From NCBI GenBank assembly GCA_964651005.1, contig CAZYVL010000086.1, positions 1 through 10,954 on the forward strand: 10,954 nucleotides of DNA, written 5' to 3'. How positions within the stretch are numbered: position 1 is the stretch's first letter; each line of letters starts with the position of its first letter. The notes beneath the pieces were generated by a model. The model was not told the DNA's origin. It ran no database searches and was given only the letters and a program-made list of their open reading frames with translations. Made by a program: the position numbers and the translations under genes. Source of the DNA: DATMFV01 sp964651005 (GTDB lineage Bacteria > Verrucomicrobiota > Verrucomicrobiia > Chthoniobacterales > Chthoniobacteraceae). Below, in pieces: positions 1 to 6,020 of the stretch.

Positions 1-22
1 TGCCCGCTTTTTGCCCGCTTTT
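1..22 (+). repeat. 11-bp tandem duplication just before a start codon
   Basis: The 11-bp unit TGCCCGCTTTT occurs twice in perfect tandem and is followed by CCC and the ATG at 26. It may extend to the left of the window. The region lacks any purine-rich ribosome-binding sequence, so the transpeptidase start is preceded only by pyrimidine-rich DNA. The same kind of gene-end duplication recurs at several other places in the window. Confidence 0.85.
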
Positions 23-25
23 CCC

Positions 26-631
26 ATGATCTTCCGGACTCTTTTCGCCCTCGCCTCCCTTCTTTTCCTGGCGGGGTGCGCCACCGATCCCCGCACCGAC
101 CGGGGCATCCTTTACCTGACTGACGAAGGGGGGATCGTGGCCGTCCCGCAAAGGCAGCGGGCCAACTTCGACAACATCTCGTACTGGGATGGCGACAACG
201 TGCAGGGCGATCCCTTCGTGCTCATCCGCCTGAGCGAGCAGCGCGCCTACTTCTACAAGGGCAACCAGCTTGTCGGCGTCTCCTCCATCTCCACGGGGCG
301 CGAAGGCTTTGACACGCCCACGGGCAAGTTCCGGATCATCCAGAAAGACAAGGATCACGTCTCCTCCGTCTTCGGCGATTATGTCGATGCCACCACGGGC
401 GAGGTCGTTAAAAAAGATGCCGACCGACGCGTGGACAAGATGCCCAAGGGGGCGCGCTACGACGGGGCGAAGATGCCGTACTTCATGCGGATCGTCGGCG
501 GAACGGGGATGCACGCCGGTTTTCTCCCCGGCTACCCCGCCTCGCACGGCTGCATCCGGATGCCGGAGTTCATGGCGGAGGCGTTCTTCCGCAACGTCAG
601 CCTGAAAACGCCCGTCGAGATCGCCCCGTAG
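26..631 (+). CDS. L,D-transpeptidase (YkuD) lipoprotein
   Basis: A 201-residue protein with a YkuD / L,D-transpeptidase catalytic domain (about residues 62-199). The catalytic signature is visible: a histidine in GGTGMHAG (H163) followed by SHGCIR (S173, H174, C176, R178), where C176 is the nucleophile. The family forms 3-3 peptidoglycan cross-links or attaches proteins to peptidoglycan in the cell envelope. The N-terminus is a hydrophobic stretch ending in the lipobox LAGC (cysteine 18), so it is probably a membrane-anchored lipoprotein. I chose the ATG at 26; a TTG at 11 in the same frame would add five residues and push the signal peptide inward. There is no Shine-Dalgarno sequence. The stop codon lies in the first unit of a 10-bp repeat, and the gene converges on pyrF. 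The exact peptidoglycan substrate cannot be told from sequence. Confidence 0.9.
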   Translation: MIFRTLFALASLLFLAGCATDPRTDRGILYLTDEGGIVAVPQRQRANFDNISYWDGDNVQGDPFVLIRLSEQRAYFYKGNQLVGVSSISTGREGFDTPTGKFRIIQKDKDHVSSVFGDYVDATTGEVVKKDADRRVDKMPKGARYDGAKMPYFMRIVGGTGMHAGFLPGYPASHGCIRMPEFMAEAFFRNVSLKTPVEIAP

Positions 632-651
632 CGCCCCGTAGCGCCCCGTAG
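622..651 (+). repeat. 10-bp x3 tandem repeat spanning the transpeptidase stop codon
   Basis: The unit CGCCCCGTAG is repeated three times without a mismatch. The TAG in the first unit (629-631) is the stop codon of the L,D-transpeptidase gene. Because the unit is 10 bp, the three TAG copies (629, 639, 649) fall in three different reading frames, so the repeat stops translation in all frames of the + strand. Confidence 0.9.
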
Positions 652-661
652 CGCAGCGACA

Positions 662-704
662 CTTTACCGCCGCTTTACCGCCGCTTTACCGCCACTTCAC
701 CGCG
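662..704 (-). repeat. 11-bp tandem repeat spanning the pyrF stop codon
   Basis: The + strand unit CTTTACCGCCG occurs twice exactly, then as CTTTACCGCCA and as the shortened variant CTTCACCGCG that encodes the end of pyrF. Read in the pyrF direction each unit carries a GGTAAAG or GGTGAAG core, so the pyrF stop (TGA, 697-699) is followed by further TAA copies at 11-bp spacing. Together with the 10-bp repeat it fills nearly the whole gap between the two convergent genes. I see no terminator hairpin here. Confidence 0.85.
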
Positions 705-1431
705 TAAAGACCTCCGCGATTTCCGCCTGGATCGCCTCCGCTTTCGCGCGCGGGTCGGCGGCGTTGCGGATCGGACGGCCCACGACGATGTAATCCGCCC
801 CGGCCTCGAAAGCGGCGCGCGGGGTGACGATCCGCTTCTGGTCGTCCACGGCGGCGTTGTCCACCGGGCGGATGCCCGGGGAGATGATGAGAAGCCGCGG
901 CCCGATCTCTTCGCGCAGGCGCGCCGCCTCCAGCCCGGAGGAGATCACCCCGGCGCAACCGGCCTCCAGCGCCCGCCGTGCGCGGGAAAGCACCAGCTCG
1001 GGCGTGTCGCAGGCGAAGCCGAGATCGGCCAGATCGCCCCGGTCGAGGCTTGTCAAAACCGTGACCGCGAGAATCTTGACGCCGCTGCCAGCCGCCACGG
1101 CGGCTTCCATGATCCCCTGGTTGCCGTGCACAGTGGCGAACTCCACGGGCCGCCCCTTGAGCGCGGCCACGGCGCGTTTGACCGTCTCCGGCACGTCGAA
1201 GAACTTGAGATCGACAAAGACTTTCTTGCCGCGCGCGGCGAGCCAGTCGATCAGCTCGAAGTACCCCCCTGCCATGAAAAGCTCCAGCCCGATCTTGTAG
1301 AAGAGCACCGTCTCCCCAAGGGTTTCCACGAGCGCCTTCGCTTCGGCGGCGCTCCCGACATCAAGGGCGAAGATCAGCCGTTCCCGAACCGGGATCGGTT
1401 TGGCGGAAATCAGGGAGGCGGAAGGGTGCAT
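697..1431 (-). CDS. pyrF: Orotidine 5'-phosphate decarboxylase
   Basis: A 244-residue TIM-barrel enzyme that decarboxylates OMP to UMP, the last step of de novo pyrimidine synthesis, in the cytoplasm. All family landmarks are present: FALDVG (D24), YKIG (K46), the catalytic DLKFFDVPETV (D74, K76, D79), and the phosphate-binding SPGIRP (184-189) and VVGRPI (R219). The length is normal for the bacterial short-type enzyme. The start at the ATG at 1431 gives about 15 residues before the barrel; there is no Shine-Dalgarno sequence, but a 7-bp perfect hairpin ends five bases upstream. It is divergent from glcD and convergent with the transpeptidase. It is not in an operon here with pyrR-pyrB, which lie about 8 kb away. 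Confidence 0.96.
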   Translation of the reverse strand: MHPSASLISAKPIPVRERLIFALDVGSAAEAKALVETLGETVLFYKIGLELFMAGGYFELIDWLAARGKKVFVDLKFFDVPETVKRAVAALKGRPVEFATVHGNQGIMEAAVAAGSGVKILAVTVLTSLDRGDLADLGFACDTPELVLSRARRALEAGCAGVISSGLEAARLREEIGPRLLIISPGIRPVDNAAVDDQKRIVTPRAAFEAGADYIVVGRPIRNAADPRAKAEAIQAEIAEVFTR

Positions 1432-1435
1432 CGGC

Positions 1436-1456
1436 CCGGGAGATTACCGCTCCCGG
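1436..1456 (-). promoter_or_regulatory. Perfect 7-bp hairpin directly upstream of pyrF
   Basis: CCGGGAG (1436-1442) and CTCCCGG (1450-1456) are perfect inverted copies with a 7-nt loop. All pairs are Watson-Crick, so it can form on either strand. In the pyrF transcript it ends a few bases before the start codon, where it could hinder ribosome access. Since the flanking genes diverge, it is not a terminator of either. A regulatory role is inference. Confidence 0.45.
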
Positions 1457-1491
1457 CGGCCCAGTCGATGCTGAATTTCACGTTGCGGCCC

Positions 1492-1521
1492 GGCGCGACC
1501 GGTTCGAAATTGGTCTGCGCC
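1492..1521 (+). promoter_or_regulatory. Long stem-loop in the glcD leader region
   Basis: A 30-nt stem-loop: an outer five-pair stem (1492-1496 with 1517-1521), one bulged T at 1516, then eight pairs (1497-1504 with 1508-1515) closed by a 3-nt loop. Two inner pairs are G-U on the + strand and would be A-C mismatches on the - strand, so as RNA it fits a + strand transcript, the glcD leader, better. It lies 40 nt upstream of the first glcD ATG. No promoter could be assigned with confidence. Confidence 0.4.
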
Positions 1522-1561
1522 CTCGCGGTCCCCCGGTCTCGGCGATCCTTTCCACCTTTTT

Positions 1562-1642
1562 ATGGACCCAATGGACCCAATGGACCCAATGGACCCAATG
1601 GACCCAATGGACCCAATGGACTCTACGGACCCTACGGACCCG
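1562..1642 (+). repeat. 9-bp x9 tandem repeat carrying seven ATG start codons of glcD
   Basis: Six perfect copies of ATGGACCCA are followed by ATGGACTCT, ACGGACCCT and ACGGACCCG. The unit is in frame with glcD and encodes Met-Asp-Pro repeated, then Met-Asp-Ser and Thr-Asp-Pro twice. Each of the first seven units begins with an ATG in the glcD frame. The gradual decay towards the 3' side suggests that the perfect copies are the most recent expansion. Confidence 0.95.
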
Positions 1643-3016
1643 TTCCTATCCGATCTGGTCGCCCTGCTTGGTCAGCAGAGAGTCCTCTTCGAGCCGGAGC
1701 ACCTCGCCGTCTACGGGTTTGACGGCACGGCGGCCCTTTCCGGGGAAGCCGCGTGCGTCGTCTTCCCGCAGACCACGGAGGAAGTGGCCGAGGTCGTCAA
1801 ACGGGCCGCCGCGCGCAAAAGGCCGGTGGTGAGCCGGGGTTCCGGCACGGGACTGAGCGGCGGCAGCGTGCCGCAGCCGGGGAGCGTCGTCCTCTGCCTG
1901 GCGAAGATGGACCGCGTGCTGGAACTCGACGCGAAGAACCTGACGATCCTCGTGGAGCCGGGAGTGACCACCGCCACGGTGGCGGAAGAGGCGGGGCGCG
2001 TCGGCCTGCTCTACCCGCCGGACCCGGGTTCCATGAAGATCTCCACGATTGGCGGCAACGTCGCGGAAAACTCCGGCGGCCTGCGCGGGCTGAAGTACGG
2101 CGTCACGCGCGACTATGTGATGGGGCTGGAGGTCGTGATGGCCTCCGGCGAGGTGATCGCGCTCGGCAACAAGTGCGTGAAGGATGTCGCGGGGTACTCG
2201 ATGAAAGACCTCTTCGTCGGCAGCGAAGGGACGCTCGGGGTCATCACGAAAATCCTCCTCAAGCTCGTGCCGGAGCCGCCCGCCCGGGCGACGCTGCTCG
2301 CCGCGTTCCCGCGCATGGACGCGGCGGCCGAGGCGGTCTCCTCCCTCATCGCGGAAAAGATCGTCCCGTGTACGCTGGAGTTTCTCGACCAGACGACGAT
2401 CCTCTGCGTGGAGGAGTTCGCGCAGATCGGCCTGCCGCTCGACGCCGGGGCGATCTTGCTGATGGAGAGCGACGGGCACCCCGCCGCCGTGGCCGAGGAA
2501 GCCGCGCGGATGGAGACGCTCGCCCGCCGCCACGGCGCGAGCGAGGTGCGCCTAGCCCGGACGGAAGACGAAGCGGCGCGGCTCGCCTTCGCGCGGCGCT
2601 GCGCCTTTTCCGCGCTGGCACGCGTCGCCCCGACCACGATCCTGGAGGACGCCACCGTGCCGCGCAGCGAACTGGCGCGGATGGTCCGCTTCATCCAGGA
2701 GAGCGCCGCGCGCCACCGCCTGCGGGTCGGCACGTTCGGCCACATGGGCGACGGAAATCTCCACCCCACCTTCCTGACCGACGAGCGCGACGGGGAAGAG
2801 ATGCTCCGGGTGGAAGCGGCGATGCAGGAGATCTTCGAGTTCGCGGTGCAACTCGGCGGCACGATCACCGGGGAGCACGGCGTCGGCCTGGCGAAAAAGC
2901 GGTTCCTGCCCGCCGCCGTCGGCGAGGCGAGTCTCCACCTGATGCGGCAGCTTAAAAAAACGCTCGACCCGGAGGGGGTTCTCAATCCGGGGAAAATCTT
3001 CGATCCCGAGCCATGA
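1562..3016 (+). CDS. glcD: Glycolate / D-2-hydroxyacid oxidase FAD subunit
   Basis: An FAD-linked oxidase of the GlcD family (484 residues from the first ATG) that oxidises glycolate to glyoxylate, or a related D-2-hydroxyacid such as D-lactate, passing electrons to the iron-sulfur partner encoded next. The N-terminal FAD domain (about 60-240) has SRGSGTGLSGG (91-101), the PDPGS and IGGNVAENSGG region (153-173) and SEGTLGVITK (221-230). The C-terminal domain ends with GTFGHMGDGNLHP (390-402) and TGEHGVGLAKK (436-446). The first 27 or so residues are the Met-Asp-Pro repeat; homology begins near FLSDLVALL, so the true start may be any of seven ATGs (1562 to 1616). There is no Shine-Dalgarno sequence. 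The stop overlaps the glcF start as ATGA, indicating translational coupling. The exact substrate is not decidable here. Confidence 0.93.
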   Translation: MDPMDPMDPMDPMDPMDPMDSTDPTDPFLSDLVALLGQQRVLFEPEHLAVYGFDGTAALSGEAACVVFPQTTEEVAEVVKRAAARKRPVVSRGSGTGLSGGSVPQPGSVVLCLAKMDRVLELDAKNLTILVEPGVTTATVAEEAGRVGLLYPPDPGSMKISTIGGNVAENSGGLRGLKYGVTRDYVMGLEVVMASGEVIALGNKCVKDVAGYSMKDLFVGSEGTLGVITKILLKLVPEPPARATLLAAFPRMDAAAEAVSSLIAEKIVPCTLEFLDQTTILCVEEFAQIGLPLDAGAILLMESDGHPAAVAEEAARMETLARRHGASEVRLARTEDEAARLAFARRCAFSALARVAPTTILEDATVPRSELARMVRFIQESAARHRLRVGTFGHMGDGNLHPTFLTDERDGEEMLRVEAAMQEIFEFAVQLGGTITGEHGVGLAKKRFLPAAVGEASLHLMRQLKKTLDPEGVLNPGKIFDPEP

Positions 3017-4419
3017 AGCCACGCCGGAGAGCCACCACGCCCACCCTCCGCGCGATCGCGCGGATCGGTCGCGCCGCCCCGCAGGGCCACGCGGCAAAGG
3101 GAAAGAGGAGACCGCTCTACCTCAAAGACCTCGATTATCCGCTCCTCCAGCAGTGCATCCACTGCGGCCTCTGCCTGCCGACTTGCCCGACCTACGACGC
3201 CACGCGGCTGGAGCGCAACAGCCCGCGAGGCCGCATCGCGCTGATGCGCCGAATCGCCGACGGCAAGCTGGAAGTGACCGAAGCGTTCGGGCGGGAAATG
3301 GCGTTTTGCCTCGGCTGTCTGGCGTGCGAGACGGCCTGCCCGGCGGGGGTGGAATACGGCACGCTCTTCGAAGCGGCGCGCGCCGACATCGAGCGTGCCC
3401 GCGTGCTTGCCACTCCCCGGCGCGACTGGGTTCGGCGGCTCACGCTGCGGATACTTTTTCTTCACCCGCGCCGGTTGCGCCTCGCCGGGAGACTTCTCTG
3501 GGCCTGCCAGGCAACGGGGCTGCCGTCGCTGGCGCGCGCGACGAGGCTCACCCGGCTGCTGCCGCGCAGGCTGCGCGAGCTGGAGGCGCTCACACCGACG
3601 GTCAACCGGCATTTCTCCGACGCGCTCATCGCCCCCATCGAGCGCCCTATTGAGCGCCCCGCCGGAGCGGCGCCGCGTTACCGGGTCGGGCTGCTCACCG
3701 GCTGCGTGCAGGATCTGCTCTACTCCGGCGTAAACCGCGACACGGCTGACGTGCTGCTGGCCAACGGCTGCGAGGTTCATACTCCGCGCCTCCAGAACTG
3801 CTGCGGCTCGCTCCATGCGCACAATGGCGACCTGGAAACCGCGCGCGAACTGGCCCGGCGCACCCTCGACGCGTTCGACCTCGACCAGCTCGATGCCGTG
3901 ATTAGCAACGCCGCCGGGTGTGGCTCGCACCTCAAGGCATACCGACGGCTGCTGCGCGACGACCCGGCGTACGCCCGCCGCGCCGCGCAGTGGGATTGCA
4001 AGCTCAAGGACATTCACGAGTGGCTCGGCGAAATCGGGATCGTCCCGCCCGGCCCGGGGATCGAGCCGCTGAAAGTGACCTACCACGAAGCGTGCCACCT
4101 CTGCCACGGCCAGAAGATCACCCGCCAGCCCCGTGACGTGCTCCGCGCCATCCCCGGCCTGGAGCTGGTGGAGCTGCCGGAATCGACCTGGTGCTGCGGA
4201 AGCGCGGGCGTCTACAGCCTCACGCAACCGGAGATGGCGGGCGAACTCCTGCGGCGCAAGCTCGAAGCCGTGGACAAAACCAAAGCCCCCATCGTCGCCA
4301 CCGCCAACCCCGGGTGCCTCGTCCAGATCGTCTCCGGCCTCCGCGCCTCGGGGCGCAAGATCGAGGCCGTCCACCCGGTTAGCCTCCTCGCACGCGCCTA
4401 CCGGGAAGCGGCGCGATAA
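3013..4419 (+). CDS. glcF: Glycolate oxidase iron-sulfur subunit
   Basis: A 468-residue electron-transfer subunit of the GlcF type. It has two 4Fe-4S ferredoxin motifs, CIHCGLCLPTC (C48, C51, C54, C58) and CLGCLACETAC (C99, C102, C105, C109). These are followed by two cysteine-rich CCG domains: C230 with CCGS (263-266), and C361/C364 with CCGS (394-397) plus C435. The family takes electrons from GlcD and delivers them to the quinone pool at the membrane. The start is the ATG overlapping the glcD stop; a basic stretch of about 36 residues precedes the first conserved region. A linker near residue 210 carries a duplicated Ile-Glu-Arg-Pro. No glcE-like gene follows, so the complex appears to have two subunits at this locus. 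Confidence 0.93.
   Translation: MKPRRRATTPTLRAIARIGRAAPQGHAAKGKRRPLYLKDLDYPLLQQCIHCGLCLPTCPTYDATRLERNSPRGRIALMRRIADGKLEVTEAFGREMAFCLGCLACETACPAGVEYGTLFEAARADIERARVLATPRRDWVRRLTLRILFLHPRRLRLAGRLLWACQATGLPSLARATRLTRLLPRRLRELEALTPTVNRHFSDALIAPIERPIERPAGAAPRYRVGLLTGCVQDLLYSGVNRDTADVLLANGCEVHTPRLQNCCGSLHAHNGDLETARELARRTLDAFDLDQLDAVISNAAGCGSHLKAYRRLLRDDPAYARRAAQWDCKLKDIHEWLGEIGIVPPGPGIEPLKVTYHEACHLCHGQKITRQPRDVLRAIPGLELVELPESTWCCGSAGVYSLTQPEMAGELLRRKLEAVDKTKAPIVATANPGCLVQIVSGLRASGRKIEAVHPVSLLARAYREAAR
3637..3660 (+). repeat. 12-bp in-frame tandem duplication within glcF
   Basis: Two 12-bp units, ATCGAGCGCCCT and ATTGAGCGCCCC, encode Ile-Glu-Arg-Pro twice in the linker between the ferredoxin region and the first CCG domain. 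The two mismatches are synonymous third-position changes. It is a small example of the tandem duplications seen across the window. Confidence 0.7.
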
Positions 4420-4468
4420 GCGTTCCCGCAGCCTCGAAGCGCCGATTGGATGGGCCTTGCGTGCTGAT

Positions 4469-4491
4469 CGACGGGGATTTTTTCCTCGTCG
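4469..4491 (+). other. Stem-loop with a T-rich loop between glcF and the protease gene
   Basis: CGACGGGG (4469-4476) pairs with CCTCGTCG (4484-4491) with one G-U pair on the + strand, closed by a loop of A plus six T. It is about 50 nt after the glcF stop and is followed directly by TAAGGAG, which looks like a Shine-Dalgarno sequence but has no start codon at a suitable distance. With the T run in the loop instead of after the stem it is not a standard terminator. The remaining 4420-4551 bases show no gene I can support. Confidence 0.35.
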
Positions 4492-4551
4492 TAAGGAGAT
4501 ATTCGGAACACGGTTGGCCTTTGTACCACCTTCGAGCCTCGGATTTAGCGC

Positions 4552-5628
4552 ATGAAAGCTCTCCTCTACACTTCAACCCTTCTCCTCGCATTCGCCCCCA
4601 CTCTCCTCAGCCAAACCTTGACGCTGGACCCTCCCCCGCAGGAGCCTCCCCCGCAGGTGAGCTTTCAGAAACTTTCCTCCCGCCTGGCGATCATCGAAGG
4701 AGACCACAGCCTGGGCAGCGGCTTCGTCGCCACGCTCTCCGGGAAGCCGGTTCTGTTCACGAACTCCCACGTTCTAAGCGGCAACACAAAAATCCAGGCC
4801 AAACTCCTGAACGGAACCCCCCTCACCCTGAGCAGTCTTTCGGTCGCGGATGGGTATGATGTTTCCGTTTTTCAGCAAACATCCGTTCCAGAAGGGCTCG
4901 AAATCCTCAAAGACGTGGATGCCAACGTCTCCATCGGCGACGATGTTGTTGTCCTCGGCAACAGCCTTGGGGCGGGCGTTGTGACGGAACTGAAGGGAAA
5001 GGTGACCGGCATCGGGCCTGAACTCATTGAGATCGATTCCAAGTTCGTATCGGGAAACAGCGGCAGCCCGGTCATTCACGTCAAGACCGGAAAGATCATC
5101 GGAATCGCGACGTTTGCCACGGTCAGAAAATTGGAAGGTTTCGGCGAGGATTCGAAATTCAACAGCGTGGAACGCCGTTTCGCATACCGCCTCGATAACG
5201 TCCCGGCATGGTATGACATAAGCTGGGCTGCGTTTTCACGGGAATCCGCCGTGATCGGACAACTCCAGGACCGCACCGAAGACGCCTGGAAGCTCGCCGT
5301 GGATATTGCAGAGAACGGAAGGGTCACAAACTGGCGCGAGCATACGCGGAAAAACAATCACTTCGTGAACATCCTCAACCATTGGCAGAAGGTAGTGGCG
5401 CGTGGGTCCAGAACGTCAAAAGCACAAATGCTTCAAGAAAAGAAGCGGCTTCTGGTCGAAGTCGTGATGAGACTCCGCAGTGATTTGTCCTCAATCAAGC
5501 CCAATCAGTTTTCCGCATTCAACCGAAAGCTTTACGAAAAAATATTGAGCGATCGAAAAGAGTTAACCTCGTACTTCCAAAAGCTGGAAGATCAGCTCAC
5601 CAACGACCCCGACCTCAGAACGAGGTAA
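4552..5628 (+). CDS. Secreted trypsin-like serine protease with unknown C-terminal half
   Basis: A 358-residue protein with an N-terminal signal peptide (hydrophobic residues 4-19, likely cleavage near LLS-QT) followed by a short proline-rich linker. Residues about 42-190 form a chymotrypsin-fold protease: FTNSHV (H73), GYDVSVF (D103) and SGNSGSPVI (S170) supply the catalytic triad. Residues about 200-358 are hydrophilic, rich in Lys, Arg and Glu and probably helical; I recognise no domain there, and no PDZ domain as in HtrA/DegP. The product is expected in the periplasm or outside the cell. The ATG at 4552 gives the signal peptide directly; no Shine-Dalgarno sequence precedes it. The gene is less GC-rich than glcDF and stands alone, so acquisition by transfer is plausible. 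The substrate is unknown. Confidence 0.82.
   Translation: MKALLYTSTLLLAFAPTLLSQTLTLDPPPQEPPPQVSFQKLSSRLAIIEGDHSLGSGFVATLSGKPVLFTNSHVLSGNTKIQAKLLNGTPLTLSSLSVADGYDVSVFQQTSVPEGLEILKDVDANVSIGDDVVVLGNSLGAGVVTELKGKVTGIGPELIEIDSKFVSGNSGSPVIHVKTGKIIGIATFATVRKLEGFGEDSKFNSVERRFAYRLDNVPAWYDISWAAFSRESAVIGQLQDRTEDAWKLAVDIAENGRVTNWREHTRKNNHFVNILNHWQKVVARGSRTSKAQMLQEKKRLLVEVVMRLRSDLSSIKPNQFSAFNRKLYEKILSDRKELTSYFQKLEDQLTNDPDLRTR
4630..4659 (+). repeat. 15-bp in-frame tandem duplication in the protease gene
   Basis: CCTCCCCCGCAGG occurs twice at 15-bp spacing (4630-4642 and 4645-4657). It encodes a duplicated Pro-Pro-Pro-Gln stretch just after the signal peptide. It is probably a flexible spacer and another instance of short-unit duplication. 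Confidence 0.75.
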
Positions 5629-5639
5629 ACACGCCCGCC

Positions 5640-5672
5640 CCAGGGCGAATGCGTCGGCAGCCTTTGCCCTGG
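5640..5672. terminator. Strong stem-loop after the protease gene, candidate (bidirectional) terminator
   Basis: CCAGGGCGAA (5640-5649) pairs with TTTGCCCTGG (5663-5672): ten pairs, one of them G-U on the + strand. Inside, TGC (5650-5652) and GCA (5657-5659) can form a further short stem around a GTCG tetraloop. It starts 12 nt after the protease stop. There is no T tract after it on the + strand, so intrinsic termination is uncertain; mRNA end stabilisation is also possible. The abiE fragment is transcribed towards it from the other side. The rest of 5673-5771 shows nothing I can assign. Confidence 0.5.
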
Positions 5673-5771
5673 CTTCCTCGCGCGCCAAACGGCCTACCCT
5701 GCTCGCCACCCTCCCGGGGAGCGCCCTGGGCGATGCCGCCCTTCACCGTTACGGAGCCACCGAGAAAAGCG

Positions 5772-5802
5772 GCCAAGATTGAACTTACAGAACGTTTGTT
5801 AC
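5772..5802 (-). repeat. Left copy of a 31-bp inverted repeat flanking the AbiE remnant
   Basis: Read on the - strand it begins GTAACAAACGTTCTGTAAG and ends ATCTTGGC. It matches the + strand at 6832-6862 in 28 of 31 positions, with mismatches at positions 10, 19 and 23. The stop codon of the truncated abiEii frame (TAA, 5799-5801) lies in this copy, so the toxin gene breaks at the repeat boundary. Confidence 0.8.
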
Positions 5803-6020
5803 ACCGGCTTGCCCAACTCCTGCGTGATCTCGGAAAGAGCCTGTTGTCGCTCCGTCTGCCAATGGCGATAAACCACGTCAATATCGACCGAAAGGCGCGG
5901 CATATCGCGGACCAACAAGTTGATGGCCGTTCCCCCTTTCATCGCGAAAATCGGGTTGGCAAAAACCTCGGGAGCGGCTTGCAGCAGGAGGCGAACGGTG
6001 TCGATGTAGGCTTTATCCAT
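5799..6020 (-). pseudogene. abiEii: Truncated AbiEii-type nucleotidyltransferase toxin
   Basis: Seventy-three codons match the N-terminus of the AbiEii / AbiGii family (usual length around 300 residues). Visible landmarks are FAMKGGTAINL (the glycine-rich nucleotidyltransferase motif, 28-31) and LSVDID (D46, D48, the metal-binding acidic pair). The frame ends with Gly-Lys-Pro-Val and a TAA that lies in the left inverted repeat. The sequence beyond, in any frame up to the protease gene, shows no continuation of the family, so most of the toxin is gone. Its ATG overlaps the end of abiEi (ATGGATAA), the usual abiE arrangement. In intact systems the toxin acts as a GTP-binding nucleotidyltransferase and the pair gives phage abortive infection; here it should be inactive. 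Confidence 0.85.

Noticed and set aside
1432..1561. Hidden coding fragment on the - strand upstream of pyrF
   Set aside because: A short frame is open there but has no start codon in a suitable place, no family resemblance, and overlaps two stable stem-loops, so I treat it as non-coding leader.
1562..1642. CRISPR-like array
   Set aside because: Units are 9 bp and directly adjacent, without spacers; this is an in-frame coding minisatellite.
2113..4374. A 753-codon open frame on the - strand across glcD and glcF
   Set aside because: It lies opposite two genes with complete catalytic and iron-sulfur motifs, and its translation is low in motif content and Arg/Ala/Ser-rich, as expected for a shadow frame in GC-rich DNA.
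4446..4859. Open frame overlapping the start of the protease gene
   Set aside because: It needs a TTG start without a ribosome-binding site, and most of it lies out of frame inside the protease gene. No recognisable protein.
5615..5881. Possible frameshifted continuation of abiEii
   Set aside because: The overlapping - strand frame downstream of the break does not resemble the rest of the AbiEii family, and only about 170 bp remain before the protease gene. The toxin is truncated, not just frameshifted.
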